The notes under the pieces are model-generated. The model was given only the letters and a program-made list of their open reading frames with translations. It had not been told where the DNA came from and made no database searches. 64,000 nucleotides of DNA, from contig NZ_LMDJ01000033.1 in assembly GCF_001425045.1 (NCBI RefSeq), forward strand, positions 188,463 through 252,462, in the 5' to 3' direction. The DNA comes from Massilia sp. Root351 (GTDB lineage Bacteria; Pseudomonadota; Gammaproteobacteria; Burkholderiales; Burkholderiaceae_D). A program made the translations under genes and the position numbers. Position 1 is the stretch's first letter, and each line of letters begins with the position of its first letter. This document shows, in pieces, positions 26,146 to 34,673 of the stretch.

Positions 26146-29010
26146 ATGCAAGCTGCAATTGCGCAAATCTCCGCCGCGCTGGCGCAATACTCAAGTGAAA
26201 CCCGTCTTTACGCCCTGGTGCTGGAGGATGGACCGGATCTGCTGGTCGAGGCCTTTGCCGCCGACGACGAACTGCAAGGCACCGGCCCGCGCGACGTGAT
26301 CGTGCTGTCCACCGACGCCCATCTGCAGGCTGCATCCCTGCTGGGCCGGTCCGCGACCCTGGAACTGAGCCTGGCCGACGGCACCCGCACCCGCTTCAGC
26401 GGCGACGTGACGCAAATGGCCGCGCTAGGCAGCAACGGCGGCTTCGCCCGCTACCGGCTGCGGCTCACGCACTGGGTGTGGCGCCTGGGGCAGGTGCGCA
26501 ACAGCCGCGTGTGGCAGGACAGGAGTGTGCTCGAGATCGTCGACGAGGTGTTCAGCGCCTACCAGCCTCTGGCGCGCTGGCGCTGGCGCTGGAGCGACGA
26601 AGCCGCGCCCTTTATGGCCGACGCCGTCCCGCGCAGCTACTGCTGCCAGTACCGCGAAAGCGACCTGGCCTTCATCGAACGCCTGCTGGCGGAGGAAGGC
26701 CTGGCTTGGCGCTTCGAACAGGATGACGATGGCGCGCAGATGGTGCTGTTTGCCGACAGTAGCCAGCGCTGCGCCGTGCCGGAAGACGCCAGCAGCGAAG
26801 CCTGCGGCGGCATCCGCTTCCACGGCGCCCGCGTGGGCGAGCAGCAGGACACGATCCAGTCGCTCCAGGCCAGCCGCGCGGCCTGCGTCTCCCTCACCAC
26901 CTTGCTCAGCTACGACTACAAGGCCAAGCGCGCCGTAGGCGCCAGCGCCATGTCGCGCCTGAAAACGGCAGGGCTGCTGGCGCTGGAAAACTACGACGCG
27001 CCCGGCCAGTACCACTACGCCAGCGGCGCCCAGGCGCAGCGCTACGCCGACTTGCAGATGCAGGCCCGCGAAGCGCGCAGCCAGCCCTGGCGCGGCCGCT
27101 CCACCGTGCGCACTCTGCGCGCGGGCAGTTGCGTCGCCGTGACGCAAGGCCCGCTGCGAAGCGGTGCGCCAACTGGGGACGCCGTTCCCGTCTACACCGT
27201 GCTGCGCGTGCGCAGCGTGGGCGTGAACAACCTGCCGCTGCCCGCCGTGCAGGCGCTGGCCGAACTGTTTGGCCCCATTCCCGAACTGCTGCTCGAAGCG
27301 GTGCCGCCGGAAGATGCTGGCGACTACGCGCAGACGATCGCGCAAGCGATCGGCAGCGGCTACGCCAACAGCTTTGACGCCATCGCCAACGAGCTGCCAT
27401 GGCGCCCGCTGCTGTCGGGCAGCGGCGGGTGCAGCCACCCGCGTCCCACCGCCGGCGGCGCGCAAAGCGCCATCGTGGTCGGGCTCGACGGCAGCGACAG
27501 CCCCAACGGCGTGGACGAGATCCACTGCGACCGCCTGGGCCGCGTGCGCATCCGCTTCCACTGGCAGGACAGCGGCGACGCCACCTGCTGGGTGCGCGTG
27601 GCGCAGCGCTCGGCCGGCGGCGGCATGGGCAGCCAGTTCCTGCCGCGCATCGGCCAGGAAGTACTGGTACAGTTTCTGGAAAACGACATCGACCGTCCCA
27701 TCATCGTCGGCGCGCTGTACAACGGCCAGGGCGAAGGCGGCGTGGCGCGCACGCCGGCCGGCCAGCCGGAGCAGGGCAATGCAGCGCAGCCCTTCGGCAA
27801 GGCGCATGACCATGCGGTGTCCGGCCAGGGCAACCTGGCCGGCGGCAACAGCCCGCTGTGGCACGGCGCCTCGGCCGACACGGCTGGCCATCGCAGCAAC
27901 GCCGCGCAGTGGGGCGTGCGCAGCAAGGAGTTCGGCGGCAGCGGCTACAACCAGCTGCTATTCGATGACACCGACGCGCAAGGCCGCGTCCAGCTCAAAA
28001 GCAGCCACGCGGCCACCGAACTGACGCTGGGCCACCTGCTGCACAACGCGGACAACTACCGTGGCAGCCTGCGCGGCCAGGGCGCCGAACTGCGCACCGA
28101 CGCCTACGGCGCCGTGCGCGCCGGCGCGGGCCTGCTGGTGAGCAGCTACGGCCTGTCCCACGCGGCCGGCGCGCGTGAGCCGGTGGGCGACAACGCCGCC
28201 GGCATCGCGCTGATGAAGCAGGCGGCCAAGCTGGGCGAAACCTTCAGTGAAGCGGCCAAAAAGCACGAGACCGTGGCGTTGGCCAGCCACATTGGCGCCG
28301 CCAAGGCGGCATCCAGCACGCTGGACGACAAGGCGGCGCCGCTGCCCGCCATGCTCACCGCCGTCTCCGGCATGGTGGCGAACGACGCGCTCGGCGCCGC
28401 CAAGGCCGACGCTGCCGACAAATCCATCGCCCCCGCCGACAGCAAACTGCCCCACAGCACGGACGCGGTGATCGCCATCTCCGCCAAGGCCGGGCTGGGC
28501 GTGACGGCGGGCCAAGACCTGCAACTCGCCAACGGCGAGACCGCCACCGTGATGAGCGGCGCCGACACGCAGTTCACCACCGGCGGCCAACTGCGCGTGC
28601 ACAGCCAGCAAGCCATCGGCGTGCTGGGGGGCGCGGTGGCGGCGGGCGAGGGCGGCCTCGGCATGCAGCTGATCGCAGCCAAGGACGCGATCGACGTGCA
28701 GGCGCAGGCGGACATTTTGAAGGTGCAGGCGCGCGATGGCATCCAGCTCACCAGCGTCGGCGCGCATGTGGATTGGGCTGCGGCCAAGCGCATCACGCTG
28801 TCTACTGCCGGCGGCGCCAACATCACCATCGATGGCGGCAACATCACGGTTCAGGCGCCCGGGAAGATCGTCATACACGCGGGAAAAAAGAGCTTCAACG
28901 GTCCGGGAAGGGGAGACTACCCTCTGCCCAAATTGCCGAGCAGCGAGCCTGTGTGTATCGAATGCCTGCTGAAGGCTCTGAAATCTGGCACTGCATTAGC
29001 GATGGTATGA
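26146..29010 (+). CDS. vgrG: Type VI secretion spike protein VgrG
   Basis: A 954-residue VgrG. The N-terminal two-thirds resembles the phage gp27/gp44 hub (base-plate-like; QDRSVLEIVDEVFSAY, YRESDLAFIERLLAEEGLAW), followed by the gp5 OB-fold segment (VDEIHCDRLGRVRIRFHW, then GSQFLPRIGQEVLVQFLE at about 490-520). From about residue 690 a DUF2345 beta-helix-type extension follows and ends in a short tail with CIECLLKAL. VgrG caps the Hcp tube and carries effectors. No tss structural genes are in this window, so this is an orphan VgrG module serving a secretion apparatus elsewhere. No clear ribosome binding site is seen; TTG/CTG starts upstream are possible. Confidence 0.95.
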   Translation: MQAAIAQISAALAQYSSETRLYALVLEDGPDLLVEAFAADDELQGTGPRDVIVLSTDAHLQAASLLGRSATLELSLADGTRTRFSGDVTQMAALGSNGGFARYRLRLTHWVWRLGQVRNSRVWQDRSVLEIVDEVFSAYQPLARWRWRWSDEAAPFMADAVPRSYCCQYRESDLAFIERLLAEEGLAWRFEQDDDGAQMVLFADSSQRCAVPEDASSEACGGIRFHGARVGEQQDTIQSLQASRAACVSLTTLLSYDYKAKRAVGASAMSRLKTAGLLALENYDAPGQYHYASGAQAQRYADLQMQAREARSQPWRGRSTVRTLRAGSCVAVTQGPLRSGAPTGDAVPVYTVLRVRSVGVNNLPLPAVQALAELFGPIPELLLEAVPPEDAGDYAQTIAQAIGSGYANSFDAIANELPWRPLLSGSGGCSHPRPTAGGAQSAIVVGLDGSDSPNGVDEIHCDRLGRVRIRFHWQDSGDATCWVRVAQRSAGGGMGSQFLPRIGQEVLVQFLENDIDRPIIVGALYNGQGEGGVARTPAGQPEQGNAAQPFGKAHDHAVSGQGNLAGGNSPLWHGASADTAGHRSNAAQWGVRSKEFGGSGYNQLLFDDTDAQGRVQLKSSHAATELTLGHLLHNADNYRGSLRGQGAELRTDAYGAVRAGAGLLVSSYGLSHAAGAREPVGDNAAGIALMKQAAKLGETFSEAAKKHETVALASHIGAAKAASSTLDDKAAPLPAMLTAVSGMVANDALGAAKADAADKSIAPADSKLPHSTDAVIAISAKAGLGVTAGQDLQLANGETATVMSGADTQFTTGGQLRVHSQQAIGVLGGAVAAGEGGLGMQLIAAKDAIDVQAQADILKVQARDGIQLTSVGAHVDWAAAKRITLSTAGGANITIDGGNITVQAPGKIVIHAGKKSFNGPGRGDYPLPKLPSSEPVCIECLLKALKSGTALAMV

Positions 29011-29011
29011 A

Positions 29012-29893
29012 ATGAAAAAAAACGATTTCTATGCCCAAGACCCGATCATGGTGTCAGCCGCAATCGACACGCTGGGAGTGCTGACCGCCGCGCAGCCCGA
29101 TCTGCATTGGGCCGCTCTGATCGATTCGGCCTTCGACTATCCAGCCGGTGCAACTTTGCCGTATGCCGCAGGGAGCATCAACTGCTATACGGCAGATGAA
29201 TTCCAAGGACTGCAGAAAGCTGCTCCCTGGCTGGTGCCGATACACGGCGACTACCGATCCGAGGCGCATTTTCGCAGCATATTGCGCCACTGTGCTGCGC
29301 GGCCCATGATCAGTTTCCTGGCAAGCCGCGTTCCGCTGGCCGAATTAAGTGAACATTGGCGTTCCCTGCATCGGGTAAGCGTAGTGGATCAGCAAAAAAT
29401 GCTGTTGCGGTTTGCCGATACCCGCGTGCTGTCGGCACTGCCAGATATTCTCGCCCCAAGCCAATGGCTCAGCTATTCCTCTCCGCTTGTCCATTGGCTT
29501 GTGCTGGAAAGAACCGGAACCTTCACTCAGATACCGTTGGCCCCCGCTGGCGCTCTGCCTGACCAGTCCATCAAGTTGAGTGAGCCGCAGGTCGATGCAT
29601 TGCTTATAGCGTCTCAGCCGGATGCGATTATCGAGCTGTTAAAAAACGCGATGTCGGATGTTGTTCCGGACTCCCTCAGAAATTCTGAGTTCTATGAATT
29701 GATAAGTGGCAGCTGCCAGCTTGCCGCCTCACATGGCATTGAATTGTTTGCGGATGTGTTTTCCTTGGCGGTCGCCGCCTGCCTTACCATGGGGGAAACC
29801 AATCGGAGTTCCGAGGTCGATGCGCTGTTGCGCGCCAGGTGCTGGCCGGCGGGAGACCTGGGCGACATGTTGGTAGCGGAGGGACTTGTGTAA
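29012..29893 (+). CDS. DUF4123-type T6SS effector adaptor/chaperone
   Basis: A 293-residue protein with a DUF4123 signature: WAALIDSAFDY near the start and the typical LLRFADTRVLSALPDIL segment around residue 130. DUF4123 proteins (TEC/Tap) load a cognate effector onto the tip of VgrG. The gene starts one base after the vgrG stop codon and its stop overlaps the next start, so it is translationally coupled to both. It should be specific for the Tle1-like effector encoded two genes downstream. GC content falls visibly from here on relative to the flanks, a sign of horizontal acquisition. Confidence 0.85.
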   Translation: MKKNDFYAQDPIMVSAAIDTLGVLTAAQPDLHWAALIDSAFDYPAGATLPYAAGSINCYTADEFQGLQKAAPWLVPIHGDYRSEAHFRSILRHCAARPMISFLASRVPLAELSEHWRSLHRVSVVDQQKMLLRFADTRVLSALPDILAPSQWLSYSSPLVHWLVLERTGTFTQIPLAPAGALPDQSIKLSEPQVDALLIASQPDAIIELLKNAMSDVVPDSLRNSEFYELISGSCQLAASHGIELFADVFSLAVAACLTMGETNRSSEVDALLRARCWPAGDLGDMLVAEGLV

Positions 29894-30417
29894 TGCGATT
29901 GAAAGAAATGTGCGACATGATCATACGATATTTTTGTTTTTTAGCGGTGTGTCTGGCTTTTTCAGGATGCCAGCCGAGGACGACGGGCGTCAGTGTGACG
30001 GGGTATAACCATATGGAAGGAGTACCCATCTACTCCTTTTCTGTTAATGGTGGAGCTGGCGGGGGAAATCTCGAGGGCGGGGCTGGCGGAGCGGAAAGCT
30101 GCTGCATTGCCCTTCCCAATCAATGGCGCCCCGGGCTAAGGGCGAAAATTGCTTGGGAATATGACACCTATCAGGACGACCCCGCACCGCCTTTGGCTTC
30201 CCAGTCCGTGGAGGTTGATGTGCCTACATACACCAAGCCGGGTACGTTTCAAGTGCATTTCTACCCAGGTCATAAGGTCCGGGTAGTGGTGTCGTCTTGT
30301 CGGCCCGGTCATTCCTTTTATCCCATGAGCAAAGAAGAGCTGCTTCCATGGACTCCACGGGAGACTCAGGAAGAAACCAAGGCCGCTGCTAAAGGAGGTT
30401 GGAAAAATGAGTGCTAG
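29893..30417 (+). CDS. DUF3304-like lipoprotein, probable immunity protein (Tli)
   Basis: A 174-residue lipoprotein: signal peptide MRLKEMCDMIIRYFCFLAV and lipobox LAFSGC, then TTGVSVTGYNHMEGVPIYSF and GGAESCCIALPNQWRPGL, which resemble DUF3304 proteins. DUF3304 proteins occur beside T6SS lipase effectors, where periplasmic immunity lipoproteins (Tli) neutralise the phospholipase. The immunity role is inferred from family and context. The start at 29893 overlaps the adaptor stop (TAATG). Its end overlaps the effector start by 11 bases. Confidence 0.75.
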   Translation: MRLKEMCDMIIRYFCFLAVCLAFSGCQPRTTGVSVTGYNHMEGVPIYSFSVNGGAGGGNLEGGAGGAESCCIALPNQWRPGLRAKIAWEYDTYQDDPAPPLASQSVEVDVPTYTKPGTFQVHFYPGHKVRVVVSSCRPGHSFYPMSKEELLPWTPRETQEETKAAAKGGWKNEC

Positions 30418-32383
30418 CAGTCCGCAGCCGGCGCACAATCCGGAGATTGCAAACACGCGGGCGTCTCTGCGGCCGTTGACCAGCCGCGAGACCATGCAGC
30501 GCGCCAAGGCAGTAGCAGCCGCACAGCCGCAGACCGGCGCGCTAAAGTGCTCTGGGCAAATATTCTGCGGCATTTTCTTCGATGGGACTGGCAATAACGA
30601 AGGCGTTGATTACAAAAAAGTGCAGGACAATCCTTCGGAGCAGCAGCACAGCAACGTGGTGCGCTTGTATCACTCTTATCCCCAGGACGTGCAGCGCGCA
30701 ACGGATCGTTATTTCTCGCACTATGTTCCCGGCGTCGGGACGGCCTTTCCTTCGATAGGTGACGCTGGAGGAACGCTGGGTACCGGCATGTCCTGGAATG
30801 GCGAACCTCGCCTGATCTGGGGGCTGACGCGGCTTTTTAATACAGTCAGCCTGTATGTCTCGGATCAGGAGTTAATCGACGAAACTAAGAGTGGCAACAT
30901 CGCGAACGCAGTCGGTGGCATTGGGTCTATGGAATTTCATCGGCAGCATGTCTTCAAAAGTTACTGGATGGCGAAGCTGAAAGAGAAACTCGCCAATCGC
31001 TCGCGCAACTTTCCTGCGCCTGAGCAGATCAATCTTTCCGTCTTTGGATTTTCCAGAGGCGCCGCTGAAGCGCGTGCCTTCGTCAACTGGATGTACGCCC
31101 TTTGCGATGAGGTTGACGGCGGCTATCAATTCGCAGGCATTCCGCTGCGCGTCGAGTTCCTGGGAATCTTTGATACGGTGGCGTCGGTGGGGATCGCAGG
31201 CGGGTTCACCAGCGGTTTGCTGGGAGTGGAGGGCCGCCAGTCGTGGGCGAAGAACAATATGCAAGTGCATAGGGGCGTCGAGAGCTGCCTGCACATCGTC
31301 GCCGCGCACGAAGTGCGCGCGACGTTCCCGGTCGACTCGGTTCGCATCGACGATCGATACCCGCCCAACGTGAAGGAGTACGTGTATCCCGGCGCCCATT
31401 CCGATGTTGGCGGAGGCTATCATCCCAAAGCGCAAGGCAAAACGGACGCGCTTGCACGCATCCCCGGCTTTGAAATGTACTGCGCTGCAATGGCAGCAGG
31501 CGTACCGTTCAAAGCGCTAAAGGATATGCCTGGGAAGACAGCGCGCGCGTTGGTTCCGTCACGTGCCGCCATCGATGCGTTCAGCGCGTATTGCAAGCAT
31601 GCCAGAGTGAGCGCCGGGCCCGTGGAGCAGATGATGCGCGACCATATGGCGCAATACTTCAACTATCGCTATCACGGACGGCGTGTAAGCGGTAGCGCGT
31701 CCGCGGCAGCACATTACTATGACCGGAGGTTCTTCAAGCGCGCTACTGCAGACCAGGAGTTTTTGCGGGACACCCAACAGTACTTTATCGCCATTCTTGC
31801 GGCGGTGTCCATGACGCTGGAACACTACATCAAGAGGCGCACCTCTTTTGACCAGTACTTTGGCCAGCCGTTTCAGAACGACGGTTCGTCGTTGCCAACG
31901 GTGCTGCAGAACTTTGGCAAGATCATGCTTAACAGGCTGGGCGCGCTGGACGATCGCCTGGACACCGGAGATACCGATAAGCTGGCGCATCATGTGCATG
32001 AGAAAGTCGCACAGTGGCGCACGTGGCTTGAAGATCGCCAATCGCCGTTTCTGTTGGACGAAGATGCCCCGGAGCGTGACATTCTCAGCGTAGTCACGAC
32101 GCTCGTTGAGACGCCACAGCATGCGGACGTTGTGAGCTTTTTTGACGAGTGGGTACATGACTCGATCGCCGGCCTGGCCAAGGATAAAGTCAATGAGTTC
32201 CTGCTGAACGGAATCGGTATCGCGAAGTTCCGCAGGGTATATTTTGGCGATCGTGGCGACGCCCTTTTGCGACAAGCGGTAGAAAAACAGAACGCTGAGC
32301 GCAAAAAAATTGCGGACGCCAAAAGGGCGCAGCGCAGGCAATGGGACCTGGAGTCGCGGGAGTTTCAGCGTACGCGCTGGTGA
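30407..32383 (+). CDS. tle1: Tle1-family T6SS phospholipase effector (DUF2235)
   Basis: A 658-residue alpha/beta hydrolase of the DUF2235/Tle1 family, antibacterial phospholipases delivered by T6SS. FFDGTGNN (about residues 57-64) opens the DUF2235 fold, GFSRGAAEARAF gives nucleophile Ser216, FLGIFDTVASVG gives Asp256, and YPGAHSDVGGGYH gives His331. The last 300 residues form a helical region with no catalytic motif visible, likely for VgrG or adaptor binding. A perfect ribosome binding site, AAAGGAGGT (30391-30399), lies inside the immunity gene, so the effector is strongly translated once transcribed. Confidence 0.9.
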   Translation: MSASSPQPAHNPEIANTRASLRPLTSRETMQRAKAVAAAQPQTGALKCSGQIFCGIFFDGTGNNEGVDYKKVQDNPSEQQHSNVVRLYHSYPQDVQRATDRYFSHYVPGVGTAFPSIGDAGGTLGTGMSWNGEPRLIWGLTRLFNTVSLYVSDQELIDETKSGNIANAVGGIGSMEFHRQHVFKSYWMAKLKEKLANRSRNFPAPEQINLSVFGFSRGAAEARAFVNWMYALCDEVDGGYQFAGIPLRVEFLGIFDTVASVGIAGGFTSGLLGVEGRQSWAKNNMQVHRGVESCLHIVAAHEVRATFPVDSVRIDDRYPPNVKEYVYPGAHSDVGGGYHPKAQGKTDALARIPGFEMYCAAMAAGVPFKALKDMPGKTARALVPSRAAIDAFSAYCKHARVSAGPVEQMMRDHMAQYFNYRYHGRRVSGSASAAAHYYDRRFFKRATADQEFLRDTQQYFIAILAAVSMTLEHYIKRRTSFDQYFGQPFQNDGSSLPTVLQNFGKIMLNRLGALDDRLDTGDTDKLAHHVHEKVAQWRTWLEDRQSPFLLDEDAPERDILSVVTTLVETPQHADVVSFFDEWVHDSIAGLAKDKVNEFLLNGIGIAKFRRVYFGDRGDALLRQAVEKQNAERKKIADAKRAQRRQWDLESREFQRTRW

Positions 32384-32408
32384 CCTCGGACTCGCACTGG
32401 AGACAAAA

Positions 32409-32834
32409 ATGAGCAAGCTTGAACCAGCCATCAAACTGGCGGTGGACGCCCACTAGGGACAGTACGACAAGGCGGGCAAGCCCTACATCCTGCATCCGCT
32501 ACGGCTGATGATGCAGTGCGAAACCGAGGCTCCTCGCATCGTCGCCGTGCTGCACGAGGTGATCGAAGACTCCGACACCACACCGGCCACCTTGCGAGAG
32601 CTGGGTTTTTCGGACGAGATCATCGGGGCACTGGCTTGCCTGACCAAGCAAAAAGGCGAGGACTACTTCGCCTTCATCACACGCGCGATGTCCAATCCGC
32701 TCGCGCGCAGGGTCAAGGAACTGGACTTGATCGACAATATGGATGCCTCCCGCCTGACCGAACTCACCGATGCGGACGCAGTGCGCATGCGCAAGTACAT
32801 CGCGGCGCTGTCAAAATTGAGGGGCTGTGCATAA
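32409..32834 (+). pseudogene. HD-family (RelA/SpoT-like hydrolase) gene with in-frame amber stop
   Basis: The frame opens at 32409 (ATG, with GGAGAC upstream) with MSKLEPAIKLAVDAH and is cut by TAG at 32454-32456, codon 16. It continues in the same frame as GQYDKAGKPYILHPLRLM and VLHEVIEDSD to the stop at 32832-32834, about 141 codons. Relatives of the HD phosphohydrolase/(p)ppGpp hydrolase group have Arg or Gln at the amber position, so a single change (CAG or CGG to TAG) can explain it. A restart at the ATG at 32508 would give 108 residues without the first conserved His. The HD pair itself reads HE. Confidence 0.75.
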
Positions 32835-33098
32835 CTCCAGCTGCGAGAAAATTGAGCAGGATAACTTTTCCGTTTGAAAACATGGGCTTAGCTATCGCCG
32901 GGAAGGCTTGTTAACAAGCTTGTCCACAGTTTCTGTTAACAAATGATAGCGACCTCGGCCATTAAGTTTGTGCCCCGTCTGTGCATAACTCAACATTGCG
33001 CGATTTTTAAGCAGGATAAATTTTTCCTTTAAAAACAGACACTTGATGCATGGCGGTCAGGCTTCTTAACATGCTTATCCACAGAATCTGTTAACAAA
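32825..33098. repeat. Two imperfect 120-bp direct repeats with DnaA-box-like sites
   Basis: Unit 1 (32825-32943) and unit 2 (32979-33098) align end to end, about 154 bases apart, with shared blocks CTGTGCATAACTC, GCAGGATAA, GGCTT.TTAACA.GCTT.TCCACAG and CTGTTAACAAA. Each unit carries a TGTGCATAA (32826-32834; 32980-32988), the reverse of TTATGCACA, and a TT(G/A)TCCACA (32920-32928; 33075-33083). Three of these match the TTATNCACA DnaA-box consensus and one has a single mismatch. The region is AT-rich and has no gene. Confidence 0.75.
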
Positions 33099-33109
33099 GT
33101 CGGGCCCGC

Positions 33110-33778
33110 TTAGCCGGCGCTGCGCAGGCGCTCTTCGGACAGCAGTTCGATGCTGCGGTAGCCGATGTGGATGGCCCCCAGCTCTTCCAGCAGCTTCAGC
33201 TCTTTCGACAAGGTCTGGCGCGAAATCCCCAGCATCATCGCCAGCGCTTCCTGCGACACGGGAACGCGCGGGCGCACCGAGTTGGCCATGGCCGCGTCGC
33301 CGCGCGCCAGCAGCAGCAGGCGGCGCACCACGCGCGCGCGGGTGCTGCGCAAGGTCACGTCCTCCATCATGCTGTACATCATGCGCAGTCGCGTGGCCAG
33401 CAGGGACGCCACCGCGCGCGCGAACGCCGGCCGCTCCATCAGCGCCTGGAAGGCCTCATGCGGCAGCACCAGCAGCTCGGACGCGCCGATCGAGGTGGCG
33501 TCGTGCGTGCGCGGCAGGCTGTCGATCAGCGAGATCTCGCCGAACCACGTGCCCGGCTCGATCACGCCGAGGATGGCTTCGCGCCCGTCCTCGCGCAGGG
33601 TGGACACTTTCAGCGAGCCGCGCAGCACCGCGTACAGGCCGCCGGGCGGATCGCCCTGGCGGAACAGCATCTCGCTGCGCCGCAGCCGCACCGGCTCGGC
33701 GCCATGCAGCATGGCCTCGCGCAGGTCGGCGGGGAGGGTGGCGAACCAGGGATTCGCGTCGAGGATGGCGGAAGGCAT
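33110..33778 (-). CDS. Crp/Fnr-family transcriptional regulator
   Basis: A 222-residue regulator with an N-terminal cyclic-nucleotide-binding-type beta-roll (about residues 15-125, MLFRQGDPPGGLYAVLRG and PGTWFGEISLID) and a C-terminal Crp-type helix-turn-helix (VSQEALAMMLGISRQTLSKE). There is no cysteine cluster for an iron-sulphur site, so it is not an Fnr oxygen sensor. It is divergent from the class II aldolase gene. The start is taken at 33778 by length; the reading could extend to 33862 across the promoter. Confidence 0.85.
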   Translation of the reverse strand: MPSAILDANPWFATLPADLREAMLHGAEPVRLRRSEMLFRQGDPPGGLYAVLRGSLKVSTLREDGREAILGVIEPGTWFGEISLIDSLPRTHDATSIGASELLVLPHEAFQALMERPAFARAVASLLATRLRMMYSMMEDVTLRSTRARVVRRLLLLARGDAAMANSVRPRVPVSQEALAMMLGISRQTLSKELKLLEELGAIHIGYRSIELLSEERLRSAG

Positions 33779-33854
33779 GCACTGATTGTAAAGAAATTGA
33801 CAGTCTCCAGTCCAGCGCGTCGCGATACTAGCGCAAACAACACAGGAGACACCC

Positions 33855-34610
33855 ATGAACATCCCATCCGTACAACACCTCGTCAGCCCGGAAGAATGGC
33901 AACTGCGCGTGGACCTCGCCGCCTGCTACCGGCTGGTGGCCATGCATGGCTGGAGCGACCTGATCTTCACCCATATCAGCGCCCGCATCCCCGGCCCCGA
34001 GCACCACTTCCTCATCAACCCCTACGGTTTGATGTTCGACGAGATCACCGCTTCCTCGCTGGTGAAGGTCGACCAGAACTGCAACAAGCTGATCGAGTCG
34101 CCCTTCCCGGTGAACCCGGCCGGTTTCGTCATCCACAGCGCGGTGCACGCCGCGCGCGAGGACGCGCAGTGCGTGATCCACACCCACACCCGCGCCGGCG
34201 TGGCCGTCAGCGCGCAGAAGTGCGGCGTGCTGCCGATCTCGCAGCAATCGACCTTTGTGCTGGCATCGCTGGCCTATCACGACTACGAAGGCGTGGCCTT
34301 CCGCGACGAGGAAAAGCCGCGCCTGCAGGACGACCTGGGCCGCGCCAACTTCCTCATGCTGCGCAACCACGGCCTGCTCACCTGCGGCGCCACCATCGCG
34401 GATACCTTCCTGGCCATGTACATCTTCGAGTCGGCTTGCCAGATCCAGCTGGCCGCGCAGGCGGGCGGCGAGCTGGTGCATGTGCATCCGCAGATCGTGC
34501 AAGGCGTGGCCGAAGCCATGCGCGTGCAGACCAGCGGCATGGGCGGCGCCTTCGCCTGGCCGGCGCTGATACGCAAGCTCGACAAGCTCGACGCGGGCTA
34601 CCGCACCTGA
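33855..34610 (+). CDS. Class II aldolase/adducin-family protein
   Basis: A 251-residue protein with the class II aldolase fold: RLVAMHGWSDLIFTHISAR (about 23-41) and zinc-binding VIHTHTRAGVAVS (about 111-123). Family members are fuculose-, ribulose- or rhamnulose-phosphate aldolases or epimerases, or aldolase-like proteins of unknown substrate; the gene does not reveal which. ACAGGAGAC precedes the start. The gene is divergent from a Crp-type regulator and 63 bases upstream of a BASS transporter gene. Confidence 0.85.
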   Translation: MNIPSVQHLVSPEEWQLRVDLAACYRLVAMHGWSDLIFTHISARIPGPEHHFLINPYGLMFDEITASSLVKVDQNCNKLIESPFPVNPAGFVIHSAVHAAREDAQCVIHTHTRAGVAVSAQKCGVLPISQQSTFVLASLAYHDYEGVAFRDEEKPRLQDDLGRANFLMLRNHGLLTCGATIADTFLAMYIFESACQIQLAAQAGGELVHVHPQIVQGVAEAMRVQTSGMGGAFAWPALIRKLDKLDAGYRT

Positions 34611-34673
34611 TACGCTGCGCATTCCAATAATAAAGACAGCGCGCCGCGAAAAGCAGCCGCAGGAGACCAGGCC

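Noticed and set aside
26146..32383. Whole T6SS cluster
   Set aside because: No tssB/C, hcp, clpV, tssJ-M or other core genes are present; only the spike and its effector module.
32825..33098. The DnaA-box repeat as the chromosomal origin
   Set aside because: No dnaA, dnaN, gyrB, rpmH, gidA or parAB genes are near, and gene orientation does not change as at an origin. A secondary DnaA site is still possible.
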